From the NCBI GenBank assembly GCA_025360395.1, contig JANYCH010000045.1, positions 1-8,073 on the forward strand: a DNA stretch of 8,073 nucleotides, given 5' to 3'. This document shows, piece by piece, positions 6,712-8,073 of this stretch (positions are counted from its first letter, which is position 1; each line of letters begins with the position of its first letter). The notes under the pieces are model-generated. The model saw only the letters and a list, made by a program, of their open reading frames with translations. It did no database searches and had not been told where the DNA came from. The translations under genes and the position numbers were made by a program. The stretch comes from Cytophagales bacterium (GTDB lineage: Bacteria > Bacteroidota > Bacteroidia > Cytophagales > UBA9547).

Positions 6712-7932
6712 TTACTTTACTTTACAGGTTAGTAAGGTTATATCATCAGAAAAAGGGTTTCCTTCCCGGAATTTATCCACACAGGCAACCATATCTCTGT
6801 TTATTTCTTCAGCACTTAATAGCCTGGATTTTATAAGCTGTTCTTCAATAAAAATAGTCCCAAAAGCGCTCATATTTCTGTTTTCTGTCTCTGCTAATCC
6901 ATCAGTATAGAGAAATAAAGTACTTCCGGCATGTATTTCAATTGAACCTTCATTTACAAATGGAAGGTTCTTAATTGGACCCAATATAGTGGTTCCCATT
7001 TCTAGTTCTGTAAATGAGTTTTTACCAGAAATAATTAAGGGAGGGTTATGACCAGCATTTACGTAATTTAATTTATTTTTTTCAAGGTCGATCAGGGCAA
7101 TAAAAAAAGTAATAAATGTACCGTCCTGGGTATTTTCATATATCTGGATATTAAGCTCTTCAATGATTTTTTTCAGGTTCAAACCCATTCTGATCATGGT
7201 TCTTAACGATGCCTGAAAATTGGACATCAGGATAGCAGCTGGAATACCTTTGCCTGAAACATCAGCTATGCAAACGTAAAATTGGTTTTCGTTTACCTGA
7301 ATAAAATCGTAATAATCGCCCCCGACAGATTGGTGAGGAAGATAAGTAGCGGCAATATTTAATTTATCAGTTTGAGGGAGTTTTTTGGGGAACAAATGCG
7401 TTTGCACCGTTCTTGCAATTTCTAACTCTTTTTTTAGTTTTTCCTGCTCAATTTCGTTTTTTGCAAGCTTTTTATTTTCAATAGCAACCTGGATAATATT
7501 GCTTACGGTTCTTAAAAAAGGAACAATGTCAGGGAAGAAAATGTCTGTTTTCTCTGGCCAGCCTAAAAATATATAGGCCCTTACTTTGTTTTTGTGGGTA
7601 ACAGGAATACAGATGTCAAATTCCGAAAACTCCTGGTCCTGACCTTTGTAATTGAAAAAGTAAACTATGGAATTTGAATGTCTTATATCATTTGGTAAAC
7701 TTTTAGTCCTGAAATCGGTGTGAACACCATATTGAAGGGCGCATTGCCAGTCATGATCCAATGCATAAACAACAAATTTGTTTATTTTAAGATTGGCTTT
7801 CAGAGTAAAGTAAAAGATTTTATAAAGTGATTCTTCCGGTAAGTTATTGTTTATAGCAAGTGTAATTTCCTGCAATGAGGATAATTCAACACCTTTATAA
7901 TCAACATTAGAATGAATAGGAAACTCTCTCAC
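6712..7932 (-). CDS. PP2C/SpoIIE-type serine phosphatase with N-terminal GAF-like sensor domain
   Basis: A 406-residue, apparently cytoplasmic regulator. Residues about 15-150 have the size and alternating pattern of a GAF domain, a call made from pattern only. Residues about 150-180 form a charged, Lys/Glu-rich coiled-coil linker ending in EIARTVQTHLFPKKLP, the usual lead into SpoIIE/RsbU phosphatase domains. The catalytic domain shows GGDYYD at 204-209, DVSGKG at 224-229, NAGHNPP at 292-298, YTDGL at 342-346 and SDDIT at 395-399; the metal-binding aspartates are present, so it should be active. Family members dephosphorylate serine or threonine on partners such as anti-anti-sigma factors; no such partner is in the window. 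The start is a GTG at 7932: the next methionine upstream is absent before an in-frame TGA, and the next downstream Met is deep in the protein. It heads the run and may control the pigment genes or be unrelated to them. Confidence 0.9.
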   Translation of the reverse strand: MREFPIHSNVDYKGVELSSLQEITLAINNNLPEESLYKIFYFTLKANLKINKFVVYALDHDWQCALQYGVHTDFRTKSLPNDIRHSNSIVYFFNYKGQDQEFSEFDICIPVTHKNKVRAYIFLGWPEKTDIFFPDIVPFLRTVSNIIQVAIENKKLAKNEIEQEKLKKELEIARTVQTHLFPKKLPQTDKLNIAATYLPHQSVGGDYYDFIQVNENQFYVCIADVSGKGIPAAILMSNFQASLRTMIRMGLNLKKIIEELNIQIYENTQDGTFITFFIALIDLEKNKLNYVNAGHNPPLIISGKNSFTELEMGTTILGPIKNLPFVNEGSIEIHAGSTLFLYTDGLAETENRNMSAFGTIFIEEQLIKSRLLSAEEINRDMVACVDKFREGNPFSDDITLLTCKVK

Positions 7933-7933
7933 A

Positions 7934-7946
7934 TTACCAGTGGTAA
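7934..7946. repeat. Perfect 13-bp palindrome at the head of the operon
   Basis: TTACCA-G-TGGTAA, two 6-bp arms around a single central base, ends 1 nt before the GTG start of the phosphatase gene. It also lies just downstream of the candidate -7 element at 7952-7959, where a transcript start would fall. The symmetry is directly visible; use as a repressor operator or mRNA structure is inference. Only one copy was noticed. Confidence 0.4.
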
Positions 7947-7951
7947 GGCTT

Positions 7952-7959
7952 CAAAAATA
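7952..7959 (-). promoter_or_regulatory. Candidate Bacteroidota-type -7 element for the operon
   Basis: On the minus strand this reads TATTTTTG, an exact fit to the Bacteroidota -7 consensus TAnnTTTG, 20-27 nt upstream of the GTG start of the phosphatase gene. No clear TTG -33 element was found at the expected 17-23 nt further upstream, where the DNA is nearly pure A/T. The match could arise by chance in such AT-rich sequence. Confidence 0.25.
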
Positions 7960-7980
7960 CGTAATTTAATTTATTTAAGG

Positions 7981-7992
7981 ATAAATATTTAT
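7981..7992. repeat. AT-only 12-bp palindrome upstream of the operon
   Basis: ATAAATATTTAT is a perfect palindrome about 50 nt upstream of the phosphatase start. It could be a protein-binding site or simply chance in an A/T-only stretch. The 141 nt between 7933 and 8073 otherwise hold no recognisable gene except a possible divergent start at 8042. Confidence 0.2.
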
Positions 7993-8041
7993 AGTAGAGC
8001 CCATTTAGCTACTGTAGGCAAATTTTATTTGGTTTTTGGTG

Positions 8042-8073
8042 ATGTTGGGAGTTGCAATCATTCTCATCATTAG
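8042..8073 (+). CDS. Possible first codons of a divergent membrane protein gene, cut by the window edge
   Basis: From the ATG at 8042 the plus strand reads MLGVAIILII before the window ends, a hydrophobic string that looks like the start of a membrane segment or signal peptide. The frame is also open upstream to a TAG, with a similarly hydrophobic reading (NFIWFLV) and GTG/TTG alternatives. Ten codons are too few to establish a gene. If real, it would be divergent from the pigment operon and share its upstream region. Confidence 0.2.
   Translation, partial: MLGVAIILII

Larger units (their letters stand above)
1..7932 (-). other. Part of a flexirubin / aryl-polyene type biosynthetic operon
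   Basis: Eight consecutive minus-strand genes with mostly 1-34 nt gaps combine a tyrosine ammonia-lyase, a PaaK-like aryl-acid ligase, an AcpS and a FabG-like reductase. This is the starter-supply and priming half of the route known for flexirubin-type pigments: tyrosine to 4-coumarate, activation, loading on ACP, chain extension with ketoreduction. Ketosynthases, dehydratase, ACPs and the dialkylresorcinol enzymes DarA/DarB are expected in the same locus but are not in the window. Membership of the phosphatase at the head is the least certain. The 79-nt gap at 5987-6065 could hold an internal promoter, but no consensus match is convincing. Confidence 0.75.

Noticed and set aside
6711..6725. 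Three tandem TTTAC units (GTAAA on the minus strand) across the phosphatase stop codon
   Set aside because: Three copies is too few to call a phase-variable repeat, and gain or loss of one unit would still leave a stop at the same place.

Overview
The window is AT-rich and, apart from a possible gene start at the far right edge, all coding sequence lies on the minus strand. It looks like part of an accessory pigment cluster from a member of the Bacteroidota. Three things point there: the ammonia-lyase closely resembles the Flavobacterium johnsoniae tyrosine ammonia-lyase as I recall its sequence; Shine-Dalgarno sequences are weak or absent; and the gene combination is that of flexirubin / aryl-polyene clusters. 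I cannot name a genus.

In transcription order (right to left) the genes are: a GAF-like plus PP2C/SpoIIE-type phosphatase (7932-6712); a NodB-type polysaccharide deacetylase family protein (6701-6066); a membrane-anchored peptidase C45 / acyl-CoA:6-APA acyltransferase-like Ntn hydrolase (5986-4310); an AcpS-type holo-ACP synthase (4308-3922); a PaaK-like AMP ligase (3887-2589); a small exported protein of unknown function (2560-1898); an aromatic amino acid ammonia-lyase, most likely tyrosine-specific (1889-342); and the 5' part of a FabG-like ketoreductase that runs off the left edge (235-1). Most gaps are 1 to about 35 nt, so one operon is likely. The larger gaps, 79 nt before the C45 gene and 106 nt before the reductase, hold no recognisable gene or convincing terminator.

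The genes fit one pathway. The lyase makes 4-coumarate from tyrosine. The AMP ligase activates it for loading onto an acyl carrier protein, which AcpS converts to its holo form. The ketoreductase takes part in polyene elongation. The ketosynthases, dehydratase, carrier proteins and DarA/DarB dialkylresorcinol enzymes expected in such a cluster are not in this window. The C45 protein, the deacetylase-like protein and the small exported protein recur with such clusters as far as I recall, but their roles are not established. The phosphatase at the head of the operon may be regulatory or merely adjacent.

Points for a second look: the uncharacterised C45 acyltransferase as a candidate for ester formation or export-side tailoring; the exported protein of unknown function; four of eight genes having no usable ATG start; and a perfect 13-bp palindrome beside the first gene's GTG start. 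I saw no RNA genes, CRISPR arrays, insertion sequences or frameshifts.
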